Assembly (NCBI GenBank): GCA_012522765.1 | Contig: JAAYJW010000510.1 | Coordinates: forward strand, 1 to 34,076 | DNA from: a candidate division WS1 bacterium | GTDB lineage: Bacteria > Armatimonadota > Zipacnadia > Zipacnadales > UBA5352 | Direction of reading: 5' to 3' | DNA: 34,076 nt | Shown: piece by piece, positions 23,457 through 33,100 of the stretch | Position numbering within the stretch: the stretch's first letter is position 1 | Layout: each line of letters begins with the position of its first letter | Made by a program: the position numbers and the translations under genes | Notes under the pieces: generated by a model | Seen by the model: the letters and a program-made list of their open reading frames with translations, nothing else | Database searches by the model: none | Told to the model about the DNA's origin: nothing

Positions 23457-26267
23457 TCAGTGAGCCTGTGCGGTCAGATCGATGCCACTTCTTCGGGCGA
23501 GGTACTGCAGCAACTGCTCAGATGGCGGGGCAGCGGAGAAGACCGACGTGCAGTGAGGGAACTTCCTCAGGGCCAGGCCGCAGAAGCCTTCGTCGCCGCC
23601 GGGGACTGTGCCCAGCCACTCCGCGCGTTCGTCCACGCTTATGAACCACGGGTCAAGCACACCGCTGAAGCCGTACGCAGGGAAGCTACCCCCGACCGGC
23701 GTGACGATCAGCTTCCCCCGTTTCGTGAGCGGGGAGAGCTTGATGCCGGTGAGATACTCCATTGTGCGGCCGGTGATGTAGTGACCGGAGATCGCGCCGG
23801 GCGCGTACACCCACACGAGCAGCGAACCGTCCCGTGCCGTGTTCTGCGCGAGTGCGCGCCCCTGCTCGGGCTCGGCGACGAAAAGATCGCGGAAGAGGTA
23901 GATCGAAGCCCGTGGGGCGCCGGTATTCAAAAGATCGCGTAGCAGGTAGCTTCGATGGGGGAGATCACCCGCCATCGGTCGCCCCAGCAGGTCCCTCGGG
24001 AGCGCTCCCGAACCGGAGAGAAAGCGCGCGCTGAAGTCGTCAAAGACCTCGATGACGGGCGCATCATCCGCCGGTGCCACCGGGGCCGGCAGACGCTGTA
24101 GTCCGGTGAGCGCGGCGGGAGAGGCGATGATTCCGCAATCCTCGGGGGCAGGCACGTCGTCCTCGATACGCTCGAGGTAGAGCACCCCCGCACGCCGCGC
24201 CGAGGAGGCCAGTGATGAGGCCAGCCACGGGGTGTCGTACCGGTACTGGGGCCCGGTCAGGAAGTCCATCTCGCCCGACTCGAGCAGTTGCGTGAGGGCC
24301 AGGTGCGGCCACGTCCAGTCATTCGCCCGCGCCTGTGAGAGCAGGTGCCCGTAGCAGGCTCCGACCAGAGTACCGGGGCGCGCCTGCTCGCGCACAACCT
24401 GCGCCATCGTAGAGATGATCCCGGCGATGGCCTCCGCGCGGAAATGCTGCAGGTCAATCATCGGCTGGTCGGCTGCCGGATCGTAGAGCGACGGCTCAGG
24501 TCGATCCTTCAGTGGCTCCGGGAACTCCACGGACTCGAAGCCCGCGGTGGGAGAGCCGAAGCCCCGCCTGCGTCCGAGCCAGTGATCGCGCAACGCCTCA
24601 ACGCTGTCGTAATGATCGTAGAGCCACTCGCGGAATGCGTCTTTACGGACGGTCGTCGCCTCGTCGCCAATCCCGAGCGACGCTCCCCACGGCCGCCAGG
24701 CGCCGAGGTCGCCCGCCTGCAGTTCATAGCCAATTATCTTCTGCCCCCACGGGGCCGCCTCGACATGTTCGATCAGCCCTCGCAGGCGCTCCCGTGCGTC
24801 GTCCTGCCAGCGCGGCGAGACGATGTCGGGACAGGTTCGCTTGAGCGAGAACACCGCGGGTGGGGCCAGCGATGAACCGCCAAACTGCTGGAGATCCTCC
24901 GGATGTTGAGCATCCCACGCCGCTGTGGAGTCCATCCAGACCTGCAGCACGATCAGGGCGTCGGGGTGTCTGTTGAGCAAACCGGCAATGCGGCGATCGA
25001 GGCCGGAAAGATCAGGTGTGCCGTCTGCAGCCTCCGCATCTGGCGTCCAGGCAAACGGGTGGCGGTCGGTAGTGGCCGGAACGCCCACTACTCGCGCCCT
25101 GCCATCGAGGTCCGCGGGCAGGCCGCCCTGCATCTCCTCGACGATGGGAGCGAAGCGATCGGCGCCGATCAGCAGCGCGGGCGGGCTCAGTCCGGGATCG
25201 ATGGCTACGGCCGTCTGCCGGGGTCCTGAGCCGCCGATGGCGATCTCACGGCTGCTGGCCCCGGTGATCTGCATGCCACTGGATGTGATCCGAACGCTGT
25301 ACTGCCCCGGCGTCAGCCATGAGGGGACGCCAAGAGACGCGGTGCCCTCAGGCGACATGCGCGCCTGGTTGACTACTGCACCTTCGGCGGAGACAAGCTG
25401 GGCCACGACCGGCGGCCCCAGTGCGCCGCCTGCAGTTGTCGTTGCCGTTGTAGGGCGGGGGCTTGTACCCCGCCGCGCCGTTGCCGTGCCATCGTTGTCG
25501 TCGCCGTCGGCCGTTGCAGTTGTGCCTGCCGTGCCGTTGCTGTCACCCGGCATATCCTCGCGGATAGTGGCCTCGCTGTCCCCGTCGGCGCTGAGGGGGG
25601 GCGCGAAGCTCACCCGAACCGCCAGCGTATCGGCCGGCGTAGCGCTGGCCGGGCAGACTATCTCGGCCACCGCGAGCGATCGCGCCTGAGGGAGCGTGGC
25701 GGTGAGTTCATCGAGGTAGATCGTGTGCGGGCGATCCGGCCCGAGTGATGAGACCACCAGTGCCAGTCGCACCAGGGGAAAGTCCAGGCCGACGAAAGGG
25801 TCGGCATCCTCGGTTGTCAGATCACCGATGCTGAACTTCAGCTCACGCCATGCCGTCTCCGCGGCAAGATCAACCGGTCGGCTCAGGTAGGCCGCCCCGT
25901 CCGCGTCCAGTGCCTCAAGCCGCAACTGAAGCTGATGAGCGTTGGGGTTCTTGACCCACACGGACACTTCGGAGACAGCCTCGGCCAGCGAGCCGGTCCA
26001 GGCGAGGCGGGCGGTGTGTTGGGCGGCGCTGGAAGGGCGCAGATGCCAGCGAAGACTCCTGCCGCTGACGCGCGCGCCATCGAAGACGGTAGCCTCCCAG
26101 GCGGAGAAATCAAAGCGCGGGTCGTCGGCCGTCCGTGCGGCGCTGAAATCGGCCGCGTCCTCACATGCGGAGAGCACAATCGCGCGGGGGTCTGCATCTG
26201 TCTGACAGAATGCAGGTGCCACGGCGGACAGTGCTGCCGCGATCGTGAGGATGGAGATTGCGCGCAT
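23457..26267 (-). CDS. Secreted GH42-like glycoside hydrolase-type protein
   Basis: The 936-residue exported protein has signal peptide MRAISILTIAAALSAVAPAF with cleavage near CQ. Next is an N-terminal beta-sandwich (~25-200; carbohydrate-binding type), then an Ig-like domain interrupted by a low-complexity Thr/Ala/Gly/Asp linker (~239-285). A TIM barrel (~330-720) follows, with VLQVWMDSTAAWDAQ, IIGYELQAGDLGAW, FREWLYDHYDSVEALRDHW and DFLTGPQYRY. This is the pattern of GH42 beta-galactosidases. The last part (~730-936) resembles the GH42 trimerisation/GATase-like domain. Whether both catalytic Glu residues are kept is not clear. Its ATG overlaps the gspG stop (TGATG), so the two are translationally coupled. 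Confidence 0.8.
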   Translation of the reverse strand: MRAISILTIAAALSAVAPAFCQTDADPRAIVLSACEDAADFSAARTADDPRFDFSAWEATVFDGARVSGRSLRWHLRPSSAAQHTARLAWTGSLAEAVSEVSVWVKNPNAHQLQLRLEALDADGAAYLSRPVDLAAETAWRELKFSIGDLTTEDADPFVGLDFPLVRLALVVSSLGPDRPHTIYLDELTATLPQARSLAVAEIVCPASATPADTLAVRVSFAPPLSADGDSEATIREDMPGDSNGTAGTTATADGDDNDGTATARRGTSPRPTTATTTAGGALGPPVVAQLVSAEGAVVNQARMSPEGTASLGVPSWLTPGQYSVRITSSGMQITGASSREIAIGGSGPRQTAVAIDPGLSPPALLIGADRFAPIVEEMQGGLPADLDGRARVVGVPATTDRHPFAWTPDAEAADGTPDLSGLDRRIAGLLNRHPDALIVLQVWMDSTAAWDAQHPEDLQQFGGSSLAPPAVFSLKRTCPDIVSPRWQDDARERLRGLIEHVEAAPWGQKIIGYELQAGDLGAWRPWGASLGIGDEATTVRKDAFREWLYDHYDSVEALRDHWLGRRRGFGSPTAGFESVEFPEPLKDRPEPSLYDPAADQPMIDLQHFRAEAIAGIISTMAQVVREQARPGTLVGACYGHLLSQARANDWTWPHLALTQLLESGEMDFLTGPQYRYDTPWLASSLASSARRAGVLYLERIEDDVPAPEDCGIIASPAALTGLQRLPAPVAPADDAPVIEVFDDFSARFLSGSGALPRDLLGRPMAGDLPHRSYLLRDLLNTGAPRASIYLFRDLFVAEPEQGRALAQNTARDGSLLVWVYAPGAISGHYITGRTMEYLTGIKLSPLTKRGKLIVTPVGGSFPAYGFSGVLDPWFISVDERAEWLGTVPGGDEGFCGLALRKFPHCTSVFSAAPPSEQLLQYLARRSGIDLTAQAH
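25454..25474. repeat. REP-like hairpin inside the GH42-like coding sequence
   Basis: GGCGGGG (25454-25460) and CCCCGCC (25468-25474) flank the loop GCTTGTA. The surrounding ~100 bases are rich in repeated CAACGGC-type units on the coding strand and encode a Thr/Ala/Asp/Arg linker, residues ~265-272. The left side matches the start of the intergenic hairpin at 17912 in GTAGxGCGGGxGC. It looks like a mobile short element that landed in frame. Confidence 0.5.
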
Positions 26268-26719
26268 CAGGGGATCTGTGTGGAGCGGTCCCATGACTGG
26301 ATATCGGCGTCTTCGCCCTCGCCTTTCTCGGCGCGGTCGGCGCCGTTGGACCAGAGGACGTACGGCCGGTTTCCCGCTCCCGGCGAAACGTACTGCAGGG
26401 GCATGCCCCATGCATCCTCAAGCATCTTCGGGTCATCAATGTAGGGCCCCGGCCAGCGGATGGGCAGCGGCGGCTGCTGCGGCTTTACGACAAGGGCATT
26501 GAGCCCCTGATCGGTGGTCGGGAACACGCCGGCGTTGTCGATGGCGTAGCGCTCCAGCGCGTCCATCACCGTCTGCACGCGCACGATCGTCAGTTCGCGC
26601 GCTTCATGGGTGGGATCCGCGACAAAGCGCGACGCGACGATCAGCGCAAAGGCTGCGACAAGTGCGGCGACAAGGAGCGTCTCGGTCGGCGTCAATCCCC
26701 GGCGATTGCTGCGTATCAT
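26267..26719 (-). CDS. gspG: Type II secretion major pseudopilin GspG
   Basis: The 150-residue prepilin-like protein has leader MIRSNRRG cut before LTPTE (Gly at -1, Glu at +5), then the hydrophobic helix TLLVAALVAAFALIVASRFV. The C-terminal domain matches GspG: AIDNAGVFPTTDQGLNAL, WPGPYIDD, LEDAWGMPLQYVSPG, and GEGEDADIQSW, which includes the calcium-loop acids. It would be assembled into the periplasmic pseudopilus. The proline in the TPTE stretch is less usual than the family F-T-L-I-E. No other secretion gene is in the window. Start ATG 26719 is set by the leader, with GGGGGT 11 bases ahead. Coupled to the GH42-like gene downstream. Confidence 0.93.
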   Translation of the reverse strand: MIRSNRRGLTPTETLLVAALVAAFALIVASRFVADPTHEARELTIVRVQTVMDALERYAIDNAGVFPTTDQGLNALVVKPQQPPLPIRWPGPYIDDPKMLEDAWGMPLQYVSPGAGNRPYVLWSNGADRAEKGEGEDADIQSWDRSTQIP

Positions 26720-26788
26720 GGCTGCGATTACCCCCGCGGACCGCCCTGTGGTGAGACGGGCGTTTGAGGCGGGCATTCAAGTGCGAGA

Positions 26789-26817
26789 ATTGTACGCCAA
26801 CGCACCGGCAGTGTCAA
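26789..26817 (-). promoter_or_regulatory. Consensus promoter for gspG and the GH42-like gene
   Basis: On the minus strand a perfect TTGACA (26812-26817) and TACAAT (26789-26794, 5 of 6) are separated by 17 bases. It lies in the 123-base gap before gspG and gives a leader of about 60 bases. Confidence 0.82.
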
Positions 26818-26842
26818 CTGCACTCGGATGGCCCTCACCGCA

Positions 26843-27847
26843 TCAGGGCATCTGTAGATCCGCGATGACCGGGCGGTGGTCCGAGGGACGCGCAGGCTCG
26901 ATCCAGCAGTGCAGCGGTCGTATGCCGCCCCCGGTCCAGATGTAGTCAATCCGCAGCAGCGACAGGTGGCGGCGCCAGATGAAGGTGTGCCCGAAGCCGC
27001 GCCCCGCCGCATCAAACGCATCCGTGAGGTGCTCGCTGGTGCGGCGCCAGAAGCGCGACGCCGGAGGCGTGTTCATGTCGCCTGCGAGAATTGCCGGCCC
27101 CGCCTCAGGCAGCAGATCGAGGATGTGATCGAACTTGTTGTCGCGGATCGCAACGCCCTCCTGCATGTACTGAGCCAGCAGCTCAAGCTCTCGTGGCGTC
27201 CCGTCGAACTCCAGTGCGCGCGGGATGTGGACGTTGATGATGGTGACGGGCCCCGCCGCGGTCTCGGCCTCAACGACCAGCATGCGCCGAGGCGCGTGAA
27301 GGCCGATGGTGGGCGTTTCAACGTTGGTGATCGTGCCGCGAACGTACGTGCGCAGATCGGCCACATGCGCGCTCTCATACTCGGGCAGCAGGCCGTCGAA
27401 GGTGCGCAGCGCGCTCTCCTGCAGGCAGACTACATCCGGCTCCCACGAACGCAGCCGGCTCTCGACCATCTCCACATCGCGCGTGCGGCCGTAGACATTC
27501 CACGTGGCAACCCGCAGCGTCTGAGCGTCCTCGGGAGCGGATATCGGGGCGTTTAGCTGGAAGCCCGCGATGAAGAAGAGCGCCATCGCCAGCGCCGCGA
27601 GGTTCAGCAACGACAGGAAACCCCGTCTGGCGGCAAGCGTCACGATCAGCGCGAGTGCCGGCGGCGCGATCCACTGCACCTGCGGGCCGTAGGTGAGGAG
27701 CGAGGTCGCCCACCAGTCCTCGCCCGGATGGCGCTGTAGCACCCACACGGCAACGACAAGCATCGGCGCGGCGATGCCCAGTATCGTGATTACGCACCCT
27801 CGGCACCCGCCGCGCCGTTTGCGATCTGCTGTTTGTGTCGCTCCCAC
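26843..27847 (-). CDS. Membrane-anchored endonuclease/exonuclease/phosphatase family protein
   Basis: The 334-residue protein has three N-terminal membrane segments (~17-100; CVITILGIAAPMLVVAVWVL, WIAPPALALIVTLAA, LNLAALAMALFFIAGF) and then an EEP domain outside. EEP motifs are complete: RVATWNVYG (Asn), PDVVCLQES (metal Glu), INVHIPRA, ILAGDMNTPP (Asp and Asn), RIDYIW, and SDHRPVIADL (catalytic Asp-His). It resembles the YafD / VanX-region type of membrane EEP, with DNA, nucleotide or phospholipid phosphodiester as possible targets. The GTG start directly follows the TAG of the M55 peptidase gene with no gap, so the two are coupled. Confidence 0.88.
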   Translation of the reverse strand: MGATQTADRKRRGGCRGCVITILGIAAPMLVVAVWVLQRHPGEDWWATSLLTYGPQVQWIAPPALALIVTLAARRGFLSLLNLAALAMALFFIAGFQLNAPISAPEDAQTLRVATWNVYGRTRDVEMVESRLRSWEPDVVCLQESALRTFDGLLPEYESAHVADLRTYVRGTITNVETPTIGLHAPRRMLVVEAETAAGPVTIINVHIPRALEFDGTPRELELLAQYMQEGVAIRDNKFDHILDLLPEAGPAILAGDMNTPPASRFWRRTSEHLTDAFDAAGRGFGHTFIWRRHLSLLRIDYIWTGGGIRPLHCWIEPARPSDHRPVIADLQMP

Positions 27848-28621
27848 CTATACTCTCAGCTCACATATATCCTCGGCGGTCTTCCGTACCGTACGCGCAT
27901 CCACAACTTCCCACCCCGCCTCAATCGAGGACTGAATGCTGACACCCTCGAGGTAGCGTATCTCCTGCGTGTACGGGCCGTCGAAGTAGTAAGGTTCGAT
28001 TTCGCCGGTCTGCTCGCAGGCCTCGTACGCTCTCGCGCGGATCAGCGCGCAGGCGGCCTCGTGTGAGAGATGTATCGCTAACTGCCGTCCCAGCGCCTGC
28101 TTCACCGCCGCCCCCACAATATTCGGCACAAGCTCCCGGGCCTCCTCGACTGCGACATCGTCGCCGGCACAGAAGACAGTCGGCACGCCCATCGTCCCGG
28201 CCATCAGCGCCCTGCAGCCGAACTCGCCCAGTTCAACCCCGTTGATCCTGTAATACTCGATGCTCTTCGACGAGTAGGTGTGGCAGAGCACGCCGTCTGT
28301 TCCGGCACGTGCATGCTGTCCGACGAACATCATCGCGTCGAAGCTGCCGTCGAGGGCATAGGGCGCCTGGATCGGGCCGTTCGCGATCAGCTTCGCGTCG
28401 CGATGGATCTCCTCCTCGATGATGCCGCCGGAGCCATGCCCGTCCCAGACGATGACCTCCGCCTCGGGGTCGAAATCCAGGATGCCATTAACGCAGGCAT
28501 TGACCTCCCCGGTGAGCAGGCGCATCCAGCGCGGCTTCTGCTCCGGTGTCACATCCCGCGTCTGGGTGAATCGGCTGATCAGCGCCGGACCCTCGAGGTC
28601 CGTCATGATGTAGACCTTCAT
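27848..28621 (-). CDS. M55-family D-aminopeptidase (DppA-like)
   Basis: The 257-residue zinc peptidase resembles Bacillus DppA, which removes N-terminal D-amino acids and forms a decamer. The metal residues are in place: Asp8 and Glu10 (MTDLEG), His62 (WDGHGSGG), His103 (VGQHARAG) and Glu133 (ELGEFG). Further family signs are VLCHTYSS, FCAGDDVAVEEARELVP and VGAAVKQALGR. The likely use is recycling of D-amino acid peptides such as peptidoglycan fragments. The ATG at 28621 has GGGAGGG six bases upstream and is preferred over an earlier in-frame ATG at 28639. It is coupled to the EEP gene downstream; no oligopeptide transporter is nearby. Confidence 0.93.
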   Translation of the reverse strand: MKVYIMTDLEGPALISRFTQTRDVTPEQKPRWMRLLTGEVNACVNGILDFDPEAEVIVWDGHGSGGIIEEEIHRDAKLIANGPIQAPYALDGSFDAMMFVGQHARAGTDGVLCHTYSSKSIEYYRINGVELGEFGCRALMAGTMGVPTVFCAGDDVAVEEARELVPNIVGAAVKQALGRQLAIHLSHEAACALIRARAYEACEQTGEIEPYYFDGPYTQEIRYLEGVSIQSSIEAGWEVVDARTVRKTAEDICELRV

Positions 28622-28640
28622 GTTTGCCCTCCCAATCATT

Positions 28641-28659
28641 GACGGCTCGATCGGCCGTC
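28641..28659. repeat. Intercistronic stem-loop
   Basis: GACGGC and GCCGTC enclose TCGATCG, a 6-bp stem in the 53-base gap between two minus-strand genes. No T-tract follows, so it is more likely an mRNA stem than a terminator. Confidence 0.3.
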
Positions 28660-28674
28660 CCGTTCACGTGGCGA

Positions 28675-30150
28675 CTAATCGGCGATGGGACAGCTCTTCA
28701 GATCGATCAGCATGGCCTCGCCGTCCATGCGCGGGATCTCGACCATCCGATCGCCCACGCGGCGCCGCACCGGCGCCTGACTGTCGGTGAAGTCCGTGCG
28801 GCGGACCAGAAGCCGATCGCCGAGGCGCAGCGCCGAGACGACTGTGCCGGGGCCATTTGGAACGTGGAAGATGACCGGCTCGCCGGCGCTGACGAACTCG
28901 CGGTACGCGAGCACCTCGTCAAGCACCTCCGTCATCAGCGTGATCTCCTTCACGGTCTCCTCGGCGGTGCACCACATCATCAGCCCGTCGCTTCCACGCA
29001 GATACAGGTGCCAGATCAGCTCCTGGTAGGCCCATTCGGACATCTGCGGGACCGGAGGGGCATCCTTCGGCGGCGCGGTAGTGTGCCAGTGCAGCCACGT
29101 GATCAGCGGGACATCCTGCGGTGTATGCCGGCCCGCGTTGGTGCCGACTTTGAGCAGGTTGTAGAACCAGCGGTAGTCGTCGTTGTCCCACGCCGGATAC
29201 CAGCTCCAGGTGGCGTACCATGTGTAGACGACGGGGTTCGCGAATGTGTAGCCTGACGGCTCGAACTCGTGATACCAGCGGCGGTACTTCGCCTGCTGGT
29301 CGGCGACGAAGGGCGCACCCTCGGGCAGCACTTCGAAGTAGTCATACCAGTAGCGGGTGCCGCCATGCGGGTTCGTCGCGTAGTTGCCGATCAGGGCATC
29401 GGGGGCATACTCCTGCACGACCTCCACGCAGCACTCGCGCTGCAGGTCGGAGCGGATCTCTCGCAGGGTGTCCTGGAAGACGTTGAAGTTCTCGATGTCG
29501 GGCACGTTCTCCCGGCATACGGTGCAGCGCTTCGAGTGCTCCCACGCCCCGTTCCACTCGATCGGCCCGTCTATCTCCCAGTCAAGATAGAGGAAGTCGA
29601 TGTCTATGCCGGCCTCCCGGTAGAGGTCGAGGAAGCTGCGGAACTGCGCCTTGATGTCGTCCTTGCGGTGCTCGAGACGGAACGGGCAGCCCATCTTCCG
29701 CGAGCTGAAGGTGTCGTCGAAGAACGGGGTGCCATCATCGGCGAGATGCGCGGTGCTCTCGTCGCCGTTGAAGAAGCCGTACATGGCGCGCGAGGCGTGG
29801 ACGCCGACCTGCAGCCCGAGTTCTTCCTGCAGATGCCCCATGCGCAGGGCTTCGGCCATCACGTCCTCATTGCCCGGCGTGATCCGCGCGCACATTGCAA
29901 GCCCTCGGGCGTCGAGCGCTCGAAGGACCTCGCGTGCCTGATCGTCGTCCTCGGGCAGCCAGCCCTCGAGCCGCGAACCGCGGATCGGCAGCGCCCCACC
30001 GAGCGGGTTCTGCAGCGGCGGAACGTTCTCGATGAGCTTTGTGATGATCTCCTCGGTTGTCATGCGCGCCTGAGCCTCACACTGTTGCGGCGTAGCGACA
30101 ATCAGCGCGACTGCCGCTGCGAAAAGGAACGCGACCGTCAGTCTCAGCAT
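28675..30150 (-). CDS. Secreted TIM-barrel-like protein of unknown function
   Basis: I do not recognise a named family for this 491-residue protein. A signal peptide (LRLTVAFLFAAAVALIVATP, with cleavage near CEAQA) directs export. The body reads like a glycoside hydrolase-type barrel: LGLQVGVHASRAMYGFFN, then IDIDFLYLDWEIDGP, whose D-W-E strand end recalls hyaluronidase-type (GH56) and GH18 active sites. It is followed by CTVC near a possible metal or disulfide site, DALIGNYATNPHGG, VVYTWYATWSWYPAWD, and DVPLITWLHWHTTAPP. A short beta domain ends it. It is Trp- and Tyr-rich, as glycan-binding clefts are. GGAGGA six bases before ATG 30150 sets the start. It lies 28 bases after the PL26-like gene, so the two probably act on the same polymer. 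Confidence 0.8.
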   Translation of the reverse strand: MLRLTVAFLFAAAVALIVATPQQCEAQARMTTEEIITKLIENVPPLQNPLGGALPIRGSRLEGWLPEDDDQAREVLRALDARGLAMCARITPGNEDVMAEALRMGHLQEELGLQVGVHASRAMYGFFNGDESTAHLADDGTPFFDDTFSSRKMGCPFRLEHRKDDIKAQFRSFLDLYREAGIDIDFLYLDWEIDGPIEWNGAWEHSKRCTVCRENVPDIENFNVFQDTLREIRSDLQRECCVEVVQEYAPDALIGNYATNPHGGTRYWYDYFEVLPEGAPFVADQQAKYRRWYHEFEPSGYTFANPVVYTWYATWSWYPAWDNDDYRWFYNLLKVGTNAGRHTPQDVPLITWLHWHTTAPPKDAPPVPQMSEWAYQELIWHLYLRGSDGLMMWCTAEETVKEITLMTEVLDEVLAYREFVSAGEPVIFHVPNGPGTVVSALRLGDRLLVRRTDFTDSQAPVRRRVGDRMVEIPRMDGEAMLIDLKSCPIAD

Positions 30151-30178
30151 TTCGGTCCTCCCTGTACGTGAGCGCGTC

Positions 30179-33100
30179 TCACTCAGCAACGAAGCTGCTT
30201 CCGGCCACTCCGGATACGCCCTCGCTATTGCCGTCGAAGTTGAAGAGCGCGAGGGTGTGATCGTCGGCGCTCAAGGAGCCGCGTGGCGGCTGGAAGTCGC
30301 CCTCGTAGCGCCTGATGTTCGAGATCCGCATTTCGTCAACCGTGCCGTCGAAAGGTCCGATGCGTATCTGTTCGTTTGCCTCGTGGAGTTCGTACGCGTC
30401 GCGGCCGGTGAGGCTGCGCGGGTAGTTCCACGTCGATTCAAGCCGCTGGCCATTGATGAACACATCAAAGGTCCCCTCAGTTCCGCGCGCCCCATCTTCG
30501 ATCTTCCACGAGGCGGCCAGGTGCACCCACTCGCCCGCGTTCATGAAGTGCCGCGCATGTCCGCCGATGTTGCCCTCGGCCTGGTTTCTGCCCAGCGGCC
30601 CCTTCGTGAGCAAGTCCACGTAGGAATACAAGTTGTCGCGCACCGGGCCCTGACCGTAGCGGTAGTAGAAGCTGATCGAACGGTCGGCGATGAAGTGGAA
30701 GTTCTGAAGCTGCACATCGCGGAATGGCAGGGCGCTGCTCGACCAGTTCGGCCGGAACCACAGCTCAATGGTGCCCTCGCGGGCCGGGAAGTGCTCATAA
30801 CCGCCGCCGTCGAGCGCTGCGCCGCGCGGGAACTGTAGCGTCTCTCTTGCGGTCAACTGCAGCGCCTGGCCGGCGATGCCTTCGACGAAACGCTCTCCCG
30901 CTGTGGGGAGAGCAGGCGGGGCGGGAGCCTCGACAGTCACTGCCTCCGTCGGGAGGCGATCGGGTGCGCCGTAGGCGACGACGGGGGTGAGGTTGCGAAG
31001 CTTGATGTGGCCGGGTGCGCCGGCAACCGCCGACCATGCGCCGAACCGGCCGTTGACCGGCAGCGAGACGTCGCCGATCGTGTCGGGTGACGGCTCGAGG
31101 GCAACACTACCGTCGGCGGCGTAGACCGTTAGCGGCCGACCGACGAAGAGTTCCACCGTCTCCGTGCCCTCGGGCACGTTAAACCACATTCGCTCGCCCA
31201 CCGATGCGCCACCGCCGCCCACCCAGAAGCCATTCGGGCAGGCGAGGCCGATACGCTCGATGTTGGCCTCCTGCACGATGAACTCGTCCGGTCCCCCGAC
31301 GCCGATCTGATAGACGCCTTCTGGCGCCGTGGCCGGGATGGTGACCACGTAGTTGAGGTGACGGAACTGCGACGGGGTGTGGTAGGGGATCCGCTCCTCA
31401 CCCTCAATCTCGACGGCGGCGGGCTGCCCGTCCGGACCGATTACCTCGGGCACAACGTCGCCCGTGCGCATCGTCTGCAGGTAAAGCACGAGGCGCACCG
31501 GCTGTCCGGCTGGCTTCTCAAAAATGGCCTGAGCCTGCTCCACGGTGAATGGCTTCACCAGCAGCGGGTATGCGGCAATCTCCTCGTCCGTCTGTGCCAT
31601 CAGCCGCAGAGCGGTGGGCACTCCGAGCAGCGGGTGCATGTTCAGGTGCGGGCCCCTGAATGGCAGGCGCTCAAGTTCGTAGGGATCGGTGTCGCCGATC
31701 TCATCCTCGAGCCGCACACTCTCCACTTCCAGCGCCGATCGCACAAGCTGAGCCGCGATCTGCCGGTACACCTCGCGCCCGGTCATGTTGTACGCCAGCG
31801 TGTAGAGGTAGGCCTTTCCGTTCTGGTATTCGATCGGCGCAGGGATGCGGTTGAAGCGATACTCGTAGTCGAGCGCCTTGAGGAACGTGTCCTTTGCCAG
31901 AGGATCGCCGGTGGCCCACCAGTAGTCGTAGGTCGCCGAAGCATTGCGGTCCACCTTGTAGAGCGGCCCGTAGGGCATTTCCTGGTAAAAACCGTTGGGG
32001 CTTTCCGGGTCCATCAGCCCGTGTGCGATATCATGCGCCATCTGCCCGAGCTGCTCGTCCCAGTCATGGGTATACAGCGCGGTGATAACGCGCATGAGCA
32101 TGAAGGGCGCCCAGCCATCTATCGCAGCCTGCGTGTCCCAGTGTCGCTTGAAGGCGCCTGCATACTCCTGAGCCAGAGCAAGCGCATGCTCATCGCCGGT
32201 CATGTAGTGCTCCATCAGCCAGTTGATGCAGTCATGCCCGGAGATATCGCTGCGGAGGAGGAAATGCTGGTTGCGGCCACTGCCGCCCCAGTAGAACGGC
32301 TTGTGGATGTCGCCGTAGCTGAAGGAGCCTTTCATCCGGCGCAGGCCACCCTCGCCCTCGCCCTCGACGTCCACGTGCTGCATCTCCCAGTCTCCCGCGA
32401 ATTTGTTGAAGCGGGAGCCGTAGTCGAAGTAATGGCGCTCACCGGACCTCGCGTAGAGGTTCCAGACATGGCGCCGGATACCGTAGTCCACCATCTGCGA
32501 GAGGCGGTAGAATCCCGCCTGCCAGCGCCCCTCGCTGTCGCGGCTGAAGCTCAGATAAGGGTTCATACCGTGGGCGATGAAGCCCGCCATGGGGAAGACT
32601 CGGAAGCCGATGGTCGTGCGGTCCCAGAAGTCCGCGATGAACTCCTCCTGTTCCGGGAAACGCTCCTCGTCCTTCGGCTGAAGCGGCCACGGCAGCGCGC
32701 CGCTGGTCGCGAGGAACTCCGGGTCGGCCTGCACGAGCACCGGCGCGGTGACGGCATGGGCCCGGCGGGCGGTGTCGGCAACATCAAGCGCACCGGCGTG
32801 TGGCATCAGCCAGAGCCGGTGCGTCTTCTGTGCGGCCTGTGCATCGCTCGGAAGCGCCGCCAGTGCCTCCCCGCCTCCGGGAGCCATGTTCGCCCACGAC
32901 TTCCAGTAATCGCGCACCAGCGTCTCGGAGCGGAAGTCCATCTCCTTGCCCGAGCGTTCCGGCCACAGGTGAACGGTGATGGCATCGGACGTAGCGGAGA
33001 AGCTCTTGGGGAACTGCTCGGCGAAATCCCGCACCGCGATAGTGCAGCCGATACCGCCGGCGGTGAGATCGGTCCATTCGCCACAGGCCTCACCGGAGGT

